A stretch of 64,000 bases of DNA from Paracoccus sp. S1E-3 (GTDB lineage Bacteria; Pseudomonadota; Alphaproteobacteria; Rhodobacterales; Rhodobacteraceae), in NCBI RefSeq assembly GCF_013868135.1, contig NZ_JACEMU010000017.1, positions 137,853-201,852 on the forward strand, given 5' to 3'. Below the pieces are notes generated by a model, which was not told where the DNA came from, ran no database searches, and saw only the letters and a program-made list of their open reading frames with translations. Position numbers and translations under genes: made by a program. How positions within the stretch are numbered: position 1 is the first letter of the stretch; each line of letters begins with the position of its first letter. Shown here piece after piece: positions 18,514 through 27,539 of the stretch.

Positions 18514-18963
18514 TCAGATTCCGAACTCGATACTGCTGCGGTTTTGGGTCGCGAGGTTGCTCAGGCAGAGATCGCGCAGATCGCTGCCGTCATCGGCGGT
18601 GCATTCGACGACATCGTTGACGACCACCCGCCCGAGGCTGGCGCAGCCCCCGCCGGGGATCACGAAGGAAATCACCCGTGTCTTCCCCGCCAGCAGCGCC
18701 CCGAAATCCAGCACCGGCAGCGTCCTGACCCGGCCATCGGTATCGAAGATGGCGACCTGCCAGGCGGCGCGCTGCAAGCCCTGGGGCAGGCGGTTCGTGG
18801 TCACCATGGTCAATGCGCAACTGTCGTTCTGGGTGTCGGTCAGGCCGTTCAACTCCATCATCACGCCGCCGCCGCTGTCCTGCGCCGCGGCAGACTGCGC
18901 CAGCACGAGGCCCATTGCCAGCATGGCGCCGCCTGCCGCCTTGAGGGAGGGTGAGCGAAACAT
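18514..18963 (-). CDS. Exported Cys-containing hypothetical protein
   Basis: 149 residues with an N-terminal signal peptide (AMLAMGLVLAQSAAAQ). The mature part has several cysteines (SCALTM, GGGCASLG, VECTADD, RDLCLS) spaced for possible disulfides in the periplasm, and the segment LPQGLQRAAWQVAIFD. I do not recognise a family by name. It is seven bases upstream of the TolQ-like gene in the same operon, so it may be the periplasmic partner of that motor. Confidence 0.65.
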   Translation of the reverse strand: MFRSPSLKAAGGAMLAMGLVLAQSAAAQDSGGGVMMELNGLTDTQNDSCALTMVTTNRLPQGLQRAAWQVAIFDTDGRVRTLPVLDFGALLAGKTRVISFVIPGGGCASLGRVVVNDVVECTADDGSDLRDLCLSNLATQNRSSIEFGI

Positions 18964-18975
18964 CGGGGGCTCCTT

Positions 18976-19620
18976 TCAGCGATAGACCCCGATCAGGGGA
19001 ATATAGTCAAACTGCGCGGCCGCAGCCGGATCAGGCCGGAGGAGGGGCGGATCGGCCATCGGCACGGGGCCAGCATCCGCAGCGGCGAGGACCGGGCGGC
19101 GCACCGGGCGCGTGGCGGGGCCGTCGCCGGTCGCAGCCCCGGACAACGGCAGCAGATACATCCGCGACGCGGCCCCCGAATCCTCATCGAACAGCGCCGC
19201 GCCGAGGGCGTCAACATCGACGCCTGTGGTGTCAGCGGCTGCGTTTTCGGCGGAGGTGTTCGCGGATGTTGCTGTCATCGCGGCAGGGGCCGAGGAAGCG
19301 GTGGCGATCCGCGATGATGCTTTCGACCTGTCACCCGCTGGCCCGGCGTTGAAGGCAGCGATGTCAGCGCTTGCGCTGTTGGTGGGAGTGGTATCGGCGG
19401 TGGCCCCATGCGTGGCAGGCGCCGGGGGTGTGGCGGCACTCCGTGAGGTCTGGATGCGGACGGGAAGGGCCTGCGCCGGGATTTCGCGTGCGACATTGGC
19501 GGGCCGGACCGGGTTTGCCGCGACCGCGCGGGGCGGCATCGCCTGATTGGCCAGCACCGCGAAGGCCGCCGCCACCGTGGCGGCCGAAATGCTTGCACCA
19601 AGGATCAGGATGGGCTTCAT
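18976..19620 (-). CDS. Exported low-complexity hypothetical protein
   Basis: About 214 residues from the ATG at 19620 (an upstream in-frame extension to 19749 would run across the divergent DUF1036 start and is not favoured). A hydrophobic N-terminus (ILGASISAATVAAAFAVLAN) acts as signal peptide or anchor. The middle is Ala/Thr/Ser/Pro-rich and likely disordered, and the end is FDYIPLIGVYR. It is the first gene of the reverse six-gene operon (19620 to 15958) with the TolQ/TolR/TonB-like proteins. Function unknown. Confidence 0.55.
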   Translation of the reverse strand: MKPILILGASISAATVAAAFAVLANQAMPPRAVAANPVRPANVAREIPAQALPVRIQTSRSAATPPAPATHGATADTTPTNSASADIAAFNAGPAGDRSKASSRIATASSAPAAMTATSANTSAENAAADTTGVDVDALGAALFDEDSGAASRMYLLPLSGAATGDGPATRPVRRPVLAAADAGPVPMADPPLLRPDPAAAAQFDYIPLIGVYR

Positions 19621-19673
19621 GGTCCGGGGGGCTCCTTTGGCTCTGACGCTAACACAGGCGATGTGGACGCTCA

Positions 19674-20108
19674 ATGAATCACGGCAGCGGAAGACGGGGG
19701 AAAATCGCGTGCCGGATGGGGGCGGCCACGTTTTTCGCCATCGCCACACCGGGGGCGGCGATCGCGTCGCTGAGCCTGTGCAATCAGAGCTATGACGTGC
19801 TCAACATCGCCATCGCCGAACCTCACGGGGCAGAGTTCGTCACCAGCGGCTGGTGGCGCGTGGCGCCGAACCAATGCGCGACCCTGCGCCCCGAGGCTTT
19901 GCAGGCCCGCTATTACTACATTTTCGCCGCCGATGTGTTCGGAAACGAGGCGCTGCCCGGCTCGACCCCGATGTGCATCGCCACCGGCAAATTCGAGATC
20001 GAGGGCCAGCAGGACTGCCTGATCCGCGGCTATCTGGACGCCCGCTTCTACGAAATCGACACCCAGCAGCAGGACAACTGGACGGTCTTCGTGGCGCCCA
20101 GACCCTGA
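19674..20108 (+). CDS. DUF1036 family exported protein
   Basis: 144 residues. A signal peptide (MGAATFFAIATPGAAIASLS) precedes a domain with LCNQSYDVLNIAIAE, SGWWRVAPNQCATL and FEIEGQQDCLIRGY. These CNxS, GWW and paired-Cys features are typical of DUF1036 proteins in alphaproteobacteria and cyanobacteria. Its role is not established; the Cys pairs suggest a periplasmic fold. It is the only forward gene between two reverse operons, divergent from the exported low-complexity gene 53 bases away and convergent with ppkA. Confidence 0.75.
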   Translation: MNHGSGRRGKIACRMGAATFFAIATPGAAIASLSLCNQSYDVLNIAIAEPHGAEFVTSGWWRVAPNQCATLRPEALQARYYYIFAADVFGNEALPGSTPMCIATGKFEIEGQQDCLIRGYLDARFYEIDTQQQDNWTVFVAPRP

Positions 20109-20114
20109 AGCGGG

Positions 20115-22436
20115 TTAACCCGCTTCCGCCGGCTCTGGCGGCGTGGCGGGCGCGGGTGACGGGGCGGTCATGGCCAGTGGGGTCAGTGCGGCGGCCGCAG
20201 CCTCGGGATCGGCCTGCAACTCGTCAAGGAGGGCGGGCAGAATGGTTTCGGCGCTCGCACCCGCAGGCGCGGCGGCGACTGCCGCCAACGGCTGGGACGA
20301 GGTGACCGCCAGCAGCATGTAGGAGCTTGCGGCCCCATCGCCGGGCGGCGGCTGGGGCAGGTCGATGGCCGCGCCGACCTTCACCCCGCCATCGGGCAGC
20401 AGGTGCGACTGCGCCGTCAGGTCATAGACCGAACCATCGGGCGCGATCAGGGCCAGCCACAGGTTACGCTCCGCCAATGCGCCGATCTGCGCCTCGATCT
20501 GGAAGCCGGACGGGGTGCTGCGGGTCAGCGGCTCGATCACGGGGGCGCGGGCGCTGCGCCCGCTCAGCGTATTGGCGAAATGCAGCACCGGGCATTGTGA
20601 CGGGGTGACCCGGTATTCGGTCACGGCGGGGCGGCTGCCGAACGCCTCCTCATAGGGGTTCTGAACGCGGGCGGGATCGATGGCGGCGTCGCTCAGCACT
20701 TCGATCGTGCCGGTCTGGGGGCCGGCGGCGATCCGTTGCGCCATGGTGCAGGGCCCCAGCGGCAGACCAGCCAGGAAGCCCTCGCGGCTGGCAGGGTCGC
20801 GGGGGGGCAGGGTGGCCGTGACCGGGGGGCCGGGATCGTCCTCGGGCGGCGGCGGCACAGCCGGGTCGCGCAGCGCGAACCAGGCGGCCGCACCAGCCAG
20901 CAGGAGCAGTGCCGCCCCCCCGCCGAGCAGGGCCGACACAGGGGCCCAGCCTCTGGCCTCGGGCTGGGTGCCGGGCGGGGCTGGCAGCGGGGCTGCGGGG
21001 TGGAGACTGCCGAAGGGCGATTCGGACACGCCGGAGATTTCGGCCGGGCCGGGCGGGCTGGTCGGATCCGCTTCCCAGATCGGCAGGCGATAGCGCGCCG
21101 GGATTCGCATGGGATCGTCCAGCATGGCAATGACCTGCCCCATATCGCTGGGGCGGGCGGCCGGATCGGGTTCCAGCATGTGCTGGATCAGCGGGAAGAC
21201 CCGGTGCGACAGTCCCGAGAGGTCGGGAATCTGCTGGCGCGCGGCCGAGGCGGTCACCACCGAATCGCCCATGTCCAGCGGCTTGCCGCGCAGCACCGCC
21301 ACCATCAGCAGCGCCAGCCCATAGACATCCGTGGGCGGTCCGATCTGACCGTCGAAATGGCCCAGCTGCTCGGGCGAGATATACTTGAACTTGCCCGCGA
21401 AACGCCCGGCCAGCCCGTCGCCCAATTCGGTCGAGCGGGCGATGCCGAAGTCGATCAGCACCGCTTCCTCGACCTTGTCATGGCGCAGAATGACGTTGTC
21501 GGGCGAGAGGTCCCGATGGGTCACGCCGCGCGCATGGGCCTGACGCAGACCGCCTGCCAGCCGCCGCATCAGCAGCAATGCCTGATCGTCCGGCATCGTC
21601 CTGCCGCCGCGGATGCGGCTGCCCAGATGCGCGCCCTCGACGAATTCCATGATCAGGCAGTAGCGGTCCAGCCCCTGATCGAGGATGAAATTGTGATAGC
21701 TGACGATGGCGTCGTTGCGCAGCTGGACCAGCACGCGGGCCTCGCGGCGGAACAGATCGATGATGTCACGGTCGCGGGCGAGGTCGGAGAGGATCACCTT
21801 CACCGCCACCGGATCGCCGGTGAAGACGTTGATGGCGCGGTAGACCTCGCCCATGCCGCCGGCGCTGATCAGCGCCTCGATCCGGTAGTTGTTGTTGATG
21901 AGCGTCCCCGGCTCGACCAGGCGGGCGGGACTGGCGGTGGGCAGCGCCGGCGGAATGTCTGAAACGACCGTCGCCATCGGCGGCGGCAGCGCCGGGCTGA
22001 AGAAGGCGCCGGGGCCCGGTTCCGTCTGACCGGGCGCGGCGATCATGGTGCGATCATGGACGATGGGTTCGGGCAACCCGTCCTCGGCCGGGGGGCCGAT
22101 GCGGGTGCGGTCATCTCCGGGCGTGCCGGGTGTGGCGGCTCCGTCGGCCAACGCGGCGCCCGGTGTGACAGCCGAGCCTTCCGGTGCGGCGATCATGGTG
22201 CGGTCATGAACGATGGGTTCAGGCAGGCCATTGTCGCTGCGGGGCCCAATGCGCGTGCGGTGATCGCCAGAGGCATCCCGCGCGGCGGGACCGTCTTCCG
22301 GCGCAGCGATCATGGTGGGGTCGGTATCCACCTGTCCGGTCGCGGCGGCGGTGCCGTTGCGGTCGTCTGCGGCGGCGCGCTTGGCCGGGGCGCCCGTGGC
22401 CTGATCGGCGTCCTCTGGCTTCCCGGCGCCCGTCAT
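20115..22436 (-). CDS. ppkA: T6SS serine/threonine protein kinase PpkA
   Basis: 773 residues. Residues 1-180 are a disordered Pro/Ala-rich arm with five threonine motifs (Thr41, 61, 80, 111, 130) of the form D/H-R/P-T-x-I. The Hanks kinase domain (about 184-440) has SAGGMGEVYRA, Lys213, HRDLSPDN with Asp309, and IDFG at 328-331. One membrane helix (about 499-521) leads to a periplasmic domain of about 250 residues that could sense the envelope. It should phosphorylate T6SS proteins that TagH then binds. It is last in the operon with pppA, tagF and tssM upstream. Confidence 0.93.
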   Translation of the reverse strand: MTGAGKPEDADQATGAPAKRAAADDRNGTAAATGQVDTDPTMIAAPEDGPAARDASGDHRTRIGPRSDNGLPEPIVHDRTMIAAPEGSAVTPGAALADGAATPGTPGDDRTRIGPPAEDGLPEPIVHDRTMIAAPGQTEPGPGAFFSPALPPPMATVVSDIPPALPTASPARLVEPGTLINNNYRIEALISAGGMGEVYRAINVFTGDPVAVKVILSDLARDRDIIDLFRREARVLVQLRNDAIVSYHNFILDQGLDRYCLIMEFVEGAHLGSRIRGGRTMPDDQALLLMRRLAGGLRQAHARGVTHRDLSPDNVILRHDKVEEAVLIDFGIARSTELGDGLAGRFAGKFKYISPEQLGHFDGQIGPPTDVYGLALLMVAVLRGKPLDMGDSVVTASAARQQIPDLSGLSHRVFPLIQHMLEPDPAARPSDMGQVIAMLDDPMRIPARYRLPIWEADPTSPPGPAEISGVSESPFGSLHPAAPLPAPPGTQPEARGWAPVSALLGGGAALLLLAGAAAWFALRDPAVPPPPEDDPGPPVTATLPPRDPASREGFLAGLPLGPCTMAQRIAAGPQTGTIEVLSDAAIDPARVQNPYEEAFGSRPAVTEYRVTPSQCPVLHFANTLSGRSARAPVIEPLTRSTPSGFQIEAQIGALAERNLWLALIAPDGSVYDLTAQSHLLPDGGVKVGAAIDLPQPPPGDGAASSYMLLAVTSSQPLAAVAAAPAGASAETILPALLDELQADPEAAAAALTPLAMTAPSPAPATPPEPAEAG
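22045..22320 (-). repeat. Tandem phospho-Thr-type motif repeats in the PpkA arm
   Basis: The kinase N-terminus repeats two short blocks. One is [HR]DRTMIAAP-like (Thr41 as DPTMIAAP, Thr80, Thr130) and the other is [HD]RTRIGP (Thr61, Thr111). The unit containing GLPEPIVHDRTMIAAP occurs twice, 50 residues (150 bases) apart, and the DNA is similar in both copies, so a 150-base duplication is likely. Thr followed by Ile at +3 or +2 is a pattern many FHA domains accept once phosphorylated. Confidence 0.7.
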
Positions 22437-22438
22437 GC

Positions 22439-23203
22439 TCAGCCGCCTTCGCCCGGATCTTCGCCACCTGCCGCGGCATCGATGACCAGCACGGTCACAT
22501 TGTCCTTGGCGCCGCGTTCCAGCGTCAGCCCGATCAGCTGCTCGGCCGTGTGCTGGGCATCGTGCCCGCTGTCCAGCAGAATGCCCAGTTCTTCGTCGGT
22601 CAGATGCTCGGTCAGGCCGTCCGAGCAGATCAGGAAGCGGTCGCCGGGCCGGGCCACGCCGGTCACCATTTCGGGCCGCGGGTCGTTGCCGATGCCGACG
22701 GCGCGGGTGATGACGTTGCGGCGGGGCGAGCTGCGGGCCTCCTCGGCGGTGATGGCGCCCTCGGCCAGCAGGGTGGCGACCTCGCTGTGGTCGCGGGTCA
22801 TCGCCGTCAACTCGCCCTTGCGCAGCAGGTAGATGCGGCTGTCGCCCGCCCAGGCGCAGGACAGTTCGGCCCCGAAGACCAGCAGCGCGGCGACGGTGGT
22901 GCCGACCGTATCCAGTTCGTGTTCGGCCGCATGTGCGCGGATGCGCTGGTGGGCACGGTGCAGCCGTTCCATGAAGCGGGCCCGCTGATCGGCGGCGGTG
23001 ACCGCGACCCCCAGCGAGGACATTTCCTGCACGATGATGGCGCTGGCGATATCGCCCGCTTCATGGCCGCCCATACCGTCGGCGACGACCCACAGGCCCA
23101 GCTCGGGCAGGGTGGCGTAATTGTCCTCGTTATGGCTGCGCACGCGGCCCTGATGACTGAGCGCGGCGGTCTGGAAGATCAGCGGCGTGGTTTCGGCATT
23201 CAT
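22439..23203 (-). CDS. pppA: T6SS PP2C-type protein phosphatase PppA
   Basis: 254 residues with the PP2C metal-binding signatures: RSHNEDNYATL, VVADGMGGHEAGDIAS, SCAWAGDSRIYLLRKGEL, FLICSDGLTEHLTDEE and KDNVTVLVID. It removes phosphate from the Thr residues written by PpkA, turning secretion down. It overlaps tagF by ATGA and is separated from ppkA by two bases, the usual kinase/phosphatase pairing. It is cytoplasmic, with no signal or helix. Confidence 0.93.
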   Translation of the reverse strand: MNAETTPLIFQTAALSHQGRVRSHNEDNYATLPELGLWVVADGMGGHEAGDIASAIIVQEMSSLGVAVTAADQRARFMERLHRAHQRIRAHAAEHELDTVGTTVAALLVFGAELSCAWAGDSRIYLLRKGELTAMTRDHSEVATLLAEGAITAEEARSSPRRNVITRAVGIGNDPRPEMVTGVARPGDRFLICSDGLTEHLTDEELGILLDSGHDAQHTAEQLIGLTLERGAKDNVTVLVIDAAAGGEDPGEGG

Positions 23204-23916
23204 GCCCGCGCCTCATCGGCGGGGGAGGCGGCGCCGGGTTGAACCTGTCCCGCGACCAGAAGCCAGCCCATTTCGGCGGGGCCCGGCCAACCGGCACAGG
23301 CCATCAGCCCGCTTTGCTGGCCCGGCTGCTCCTCGGCGGCAAACCACCAATAGCTGCGCCCGGCCTGTGCATGGGCGTAATCGGTGCCCCCCAACTCGGC
23401 CAGGAAGTCCTGCGGGGCGCGGGTCGCATTCGTGGCCCAGAAGCTGGCGCCGGGGGTGATGCGTTCCTCAGCCGGGGCGGGCAGATGGGTGGCAAGCGCG
23501 GCCGCCACCTCGCGCGGTTCGAACCGGTCGACATGGGTAAGCTCGCGCAATTCCGCCAGCGCCTGATCGTAGAAGCGCTGATCGGAATCGACGACCGGCG
23601 AGGCCCCGCCCGTGGCCTGGGCCACGATCAGCGGAAAGCGCCGCCCGCTGCGATCGCGCGAGGGGACCATGACGCCGCGCAGCGCCGCGTTGCCGGTCAG
23701 GCCGGCGCCGATCCAGAAGCGCAGGGCGGGCGCGCGGTCGAAGACAGGCTGCCAATCGGCGTCCATGCCGTTGCGCCATGCACCGAGGACCTGTGCCAGC
23801 CAGTCCATGACCCGGCTGGCGCTGTCGGCAGGCACTTCGCCGGCGGCCAGAAAGTCGCCGAAACCAGGGTGTTTGCCGAAGACGGCGGTTGCGCTCAATC
23901 GACGCTCTGCGGACAT
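23200..23916 (-). CDS. tagF: T6SS-associated protein TagF
   Basis: 238 residues of the ImpM/TagF (DUF2094) family. The opening VFGKHPGFGDFLAAG and the middle RGVMVPSRDRSGRRFPLIVA are diagnostic. In other bacteria TagF holds TagH/Fha in check and represses T6SS in a post-translational way, beside or independent of PppA. In Agrobacterium TagF and PppA domains are fused; here they are two adjacent genes with an ATGA overlap. Its start lies inside the last codons of tssM. Confidence 0.9.
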   Translation of the reverse strand: MSAERRLSATAVFGKHPGFGDFLAAGEVPADSASRVMDWLAQVLGAWRNGMDADWQPVFDRAPALRFWIGAGLTGNAALRGVMVPSRDRSGRRFPLIVAQATGGASPVVDSDQRFYDQALAELRELTHVDRFEPREVAAALATHLPAPAEERITPGASFWATNATRAPQDFLAELGGTDYAHAQAGRSYWWFAAEEQPGQQSGLMACAGWPGPAEMGWLLVAGQVQPGAASPADEARA

Positions 23917-26900
23917 TCGAATTCTTTCAGTTCCGGCATCGTGAAGGGATTTGCGATGGCGTTGATGGTGAAATCATAAGTAATATTGCGCCCCCCGATG
24001 GTATAGGTGGCGCGCAAGGTGTCGCCGCGCTGCTGGCGCGAGCTGGCGGCGTTCAGGAAATCGATGAAGGTCCAGGCGCTGCCATCAAAGCGCAGCTCGG
24101 ACGGGCGGTCCAGTGACGGCTCCAGCTTCAGCAGGGTGGCCTTGCCCGTGCCCGGCCAGATCACCGTGCGCGGCAGCGAGCCGGTGACGGTCGGAACCAG
24201 CGTGTCATTGATCGCCAGCATGGCGCTTTCGATGGTCGGATGGGCGTCGACCTGCGCCACCGTGATCTCGACCGAGGGGCTGGTGCCATTGCCGGCGAAG
24301 AAGGCGCGGCGGATCTTCTCGGCCCGTTCGAACTGCTTCAGCGTATTGACCGACAGCCGTTGGGTAATCTCCTTGTCGTCGCGCCAGACCAGACCCTCCT
24401 CGGTCCGGTTGACATAGGGATCAAGATATTCGTTGAAATACCGGTCCATCGCGCCGCCCGGTCCGAAGAAGGCGGTGAAATTGTCGATGGACAGGCTGCG
24501 CGTCGAATCGGCGAAAGGATAGGCGGCCGCAATGGTGTCGCGGCAGGTGAAGGTGATACTGTCGCTGAGCGCGCGGTTCATCGTTTCGATGCTGGAATCG
24601 GAGGCGCCGGCGCGGAAGTCGTCTTCGGCCCGCGTCATCATCGCCGCCAGCGATTCCGGCAGGCGTGAATTGTTGCGGGTCAGCGTGTTCAGCAGCGTGG
24701 GCAGCGCCGCATCGGCGGGGCCGGGATTGGCCTCGGCGTCGCGGCGGTTCATCCAGATCGCCCCAAGATCACCAAGCAGGGTGTCGATGGGGCGCGCGTT
24801 TTCATTGCCCTGCAACAGCGCGTGCCAGCCCTTGAACTCGTCGGTGATGGCCTCGATCGGGGCGAAGACGCCACCTTCGGAAGTCCCGTCGGCCCCGCCG
24901 CTGCTTTCCCCCGGCCGGATCTGGGTCTTGCCGCGCTTGCGGTTGGCTTCCTCCAGCAGGATACGCTGCATGCCGCCCGTGCGCGAGATGAAGCGGTTCA
25001 GCAACTGGTTGGCCACCGCCCCGCCAGAGCCGCCATTGCCGCCCGCCATGGCCGTCGCCAGCTCTTCCTGAGGGATGCTGGCGGCGTCGTCGATCTCGCG
25101 GGTGAGGTAGGTTTCACGGTCGACGCTTTCGACCAGCCGCATGATCGGCGAACCCGAGGCAGACGAGGCCGCCCCCAGCGCCGCATATTGCGGCTTGTCC
25201 GCGACCATCGACACCAGCGTCAGGTTGCCCAGCATCCCTTGCCAGGCGGCGATATATTCGCGGCGATAGCGTTCCATCAGGTCGCGGTCCAGACGTTGCA
25301 ACCGCCGGTCGATATCGGTGGAACTGGCCTGTTCGCCCAGCACCCACTGGTCCTTGCGCAGCTGTTCGCCGACCACGTCCAGCTGGTCGAAGAAATAGCC
25401 CCAGAATCCTTCATAGGTATAGAGTGCCGGCACCGTCAGCGTGGCGAGGTCGCTGCCGTCGCGGGTGGCGAAGACCTGGGCGGCGGGGCCGTCGATCTTC
25501 TTGACCAGTTGCCATTCTTCCAGATTGGTGGCGTTGATCGCCCCGTCGACGATCAGCGCATAGGCCTGTTCGTCCAGCGGCAACTGGGCGATGGCGGCGC
25601 GGGCGCGGTCGACCGTGGCCTGATCCAGCGCCACCAGCGGCGCGCGGCTGTCATCCAGGGCCAGCATCGCGTCCAGATGCGCCTCCAGCCCGTCGGCAAA
25701 GCGGATGCCTTCCAGCCCCGGATATTCCTGCGCCCACGCCTCGTCGAACCAGGCCTTGATTGCGGCATCGTCGGAGGTCTCTCCCTGCTTGCCCAGCAGC
25801 AGATAGACCTTCAGCGCGCGATAGATCTGCGTCATCTCGCCGGCGGCGATGATCTGCGGCATCTTCTGTTCCAGATCGAGGATCAGCCGGGGCCGCATCA
25901 TCCGTTCCAGCGCCTGCGCATAGGTGTCGGTGGCGACGGCGTTCAGCCGCTTGCGCTGACCAAGGCCCATCCGTTCCCAGATACCGGGATCCTGGCTGTC
26001 GCCGTAACCCGCCGGCATGGATTTCAGATCGTCCAGCAAGGGCGCCACCGGGCGCAGATCGGTGTCCGAGATCACGTCGCGGTTCAGCTCATCGACGGCG
26101 GCGCGGGCATAGCCCTGGGTCTCGGCCTCGGCGGTGCGCACAAGGCTGAGGTTCTTCCAGTAGCTGTAGCCGAGCGCGCCCGCCATTCCCAGCGTGGCAA
26201 GCGCGATGGCCATCAGCGCGGTGGTGCGGATCAGCAGCGCCCGCTGCACGGCCTTGCGGTCATGGCTGACCCAGCCCTGTTCGGGGATCACCACCCGCTT
26301 CAGCAGGTCATGGATGAAGAAGCTCTTGCCGCGCCCCGACATGAAGGCGGCCGGGAAGACCGAGGCACCGTCCTGCCCGGACTGGATCGCCCCCAGCACC
26401 TGATCGATCGGCGTGCCTTCCTGCGTGCCCGAGGTGAAATAGAAGCCGCGCAGGATGGCATTGGTCTTGTAGCGCGTGGGTTCGAACACCCGGCGCAGGA
26501 AATCCGCGATATTGTCGCGCAGAAGCGCCATCTGACCCGGCAGCCCGAAGATGGCGATGCGCGAGATGCCGTCGGGTTCTTCGGACAGCCGGTCCGCAAC
26601 CTCGTCCGACAGCCGGGCGACCAGGCGGTCGAACTCGGCCGGCACCGCTTCATGGGTGATGGCCTTGCGGTCGGCGGTCTGGAAGGTGGTGCCCCAGACC
26701 AGCTTGCGCCGGCTCTGGCTGAAGCTGGCGAAATATTCGCGGAAACCGGCGATCAGGTCGGCCTTGGTGAACATCACATAGACCGGGAAGTCGATCTTCA
26801 GCCGCTCGTGCAGCTCGGCCAGACGGGCGCGCACGGTTTCGGCATGGCGGGCCAGCGTTTCGGGGCTTTCGGTCATCATGTCCTCGACCGAGAAGGACAG

Positions 26901-27539
26901 GATCACCCCGTTGACCGGCTGGTTCGGCCGGGTCTTCTTCAGCAGGTCCAGAAACGCATCCCAGCTGGCCTTGTCAGCGGTCAGATCGCTGTCCTGAGTG
27001 GTATAGCGCCCAGCGGTATCGATCAGGAGCGCATCTTCGGAGAACCAGAAATCCATGTTGCGGGTGCCGCCGAAGCCCGTCACGGCCTTGTCCTGCGCCA
27101 GCGGAAACTCCATTCCCGAATTGGCGATGGCGGTGGTCTTGCCGGCGCCGGGCGGTCCGATGATGATATACCACGGCAGGTCGTAGAGAGAGCTGGACCC
27201 TCCCGATTTCTTAAGGACGCCAAGCGCTTCCTGCATCTTCTCGGCCAGAATCTTGCCGTCGCCTTCGGGTTCGACCGGGATCAGCGCGGCCTCGATCTCG
27301 CGCGCGGCACGGACGCGGCGGCGCCAGCGGATGAAGGCCAGCAGGAAGAAGATGCCAAGGATCAGCCCGATCAGCGTGGCGCGCAGCCACACGGTCGTCA
27401 GCGGCCCCCAGCCGGTCATCGGGCCGCCGATCCAGATCGCGGCGCACAGCCCCGCAAGCCCGAGGATGGTCACGAACCAGCGCCACCAGGCATGTTCACC
27501 CCAACGCGGAAAGCGCAGGTAATAGCCGAAAAATCTCAC
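23895..27539 (-). CDS. tssM: T6SS membrane complex protein TssM (IcmF)
   Basis: 1214 residues. Two N-terminal helices (about 20-40 and 52-70) flank a loop. A cytoplasmic NTPase-like domain has Walker A GPPGAGKTTAIANSG (from residue 128) and DTAGRYTTQDSD. A third helix (ALATLGMAGALGYSY, about 445-460) leads to a large periplasmic part ending in the IcmF C-terminal domain (TVIWPGTGKATLLKLE). It spans the envelope and anchors the baseplate with TssL. The start is GTG, overlapping the tssL stop (GTGA). A TssJ lipoprotein gene, its usual outer partner, is absent from the window. Confidence 0.96.
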   Translation of the reverse strand: MRFFGYYLRFPRWGEHAWWRWFVTILGLAGLCAAIWIGGPMTGWGPLTTVWLRATLIGLILGIFFLLAFIRWRRRVRAAREIEAALIPVEPEGDGKILAEKMQEALGVLKKSGGSSSLYDLPWYIIIGPPGAGKTTAIANSGMEFPLAQDKAVTGFGGTRNMDFWFSEDALLIDTAGRYTTQDSDLTADKASWDAFLDLLKKTRPNQPVNGVILSFSVEDMMTESPETLARHAETVRARLAELHERLKIDFPVYVMFTKADLIAGFREYFASFSQSRRKLVWGTTFQTADRKAITHEAVPAEFDRLVARLSDEVADRLSEEPDGISRIAIFGLPGQMALLRDNIADFLRRVFEPTRYKTNAILRGFYFTSGTQEGTPIDQVLGAIQSGQDGASVFPAAFMSGRGKSFFIHDLLKRVVIPEQGWVSHDRKAVQRALLIRTTALMAIALATLGMAGALGYSYWKNLSLVRTAEAETQGYARAAVDELNRDVISDTDLRPVAPLLDDLKSMPAGYGDSQDPGIWERMGLGQRKRLNAVATDTYAQALERMMRPRLILDLEQKMPQIIAAGEMTQIYRALKVYLLLGKQGETSDDAAIKAWFDEAWAQEYPGLEGIRFADGLEAHLDAMLALDDSRAPLVALDQATVDRARAAIAQLPLDEQAYALIVDGAINATNLEEWQLVKKIDGPAAQVFATRDGSDLATLTVPALYTYEGFWGYFFDQLDVVGEQLRKDQWVLGEQASSTDIDRRLQRLDRDLMERYRREYIAAWQGMLGNLTLVSMVADKPQYAALGAASSASGSPIMRLVESVDRETYLTREIDDAASIPQEELATAMAGGNGGSGGAVANQLLNRFISRTGGMQRILLEEANRKRGKTQIRPGESSGGADGTSEGGVFAPIEAITDEFKGWHALLQGNENARPIDTLLGDLGAIWMNRRDAEANPGPADAALPTLLNTLTRNNSRLPESLAAMMTRAEDDFRAGASDSSIETMNRALSDSITFTCRDTIAAAYPFADSTRSLSIDNFTAFFGPGGAMDRYFNEYLDPYVNRTEEGLVWRDDKEITQRLSVNTLKQFERAEKIRRAFFAGNGTSPSVEITVAQVDAHPTIESAMLAINDTLVPTVTGSLPRTVIWPGTGKATLLKLEPSLDRPSELRFDGSAWTFIDFLNAASSRQQRGDTLRATYTIGGRNITYDFTINAIANPFTMPELKEFECPQSVD

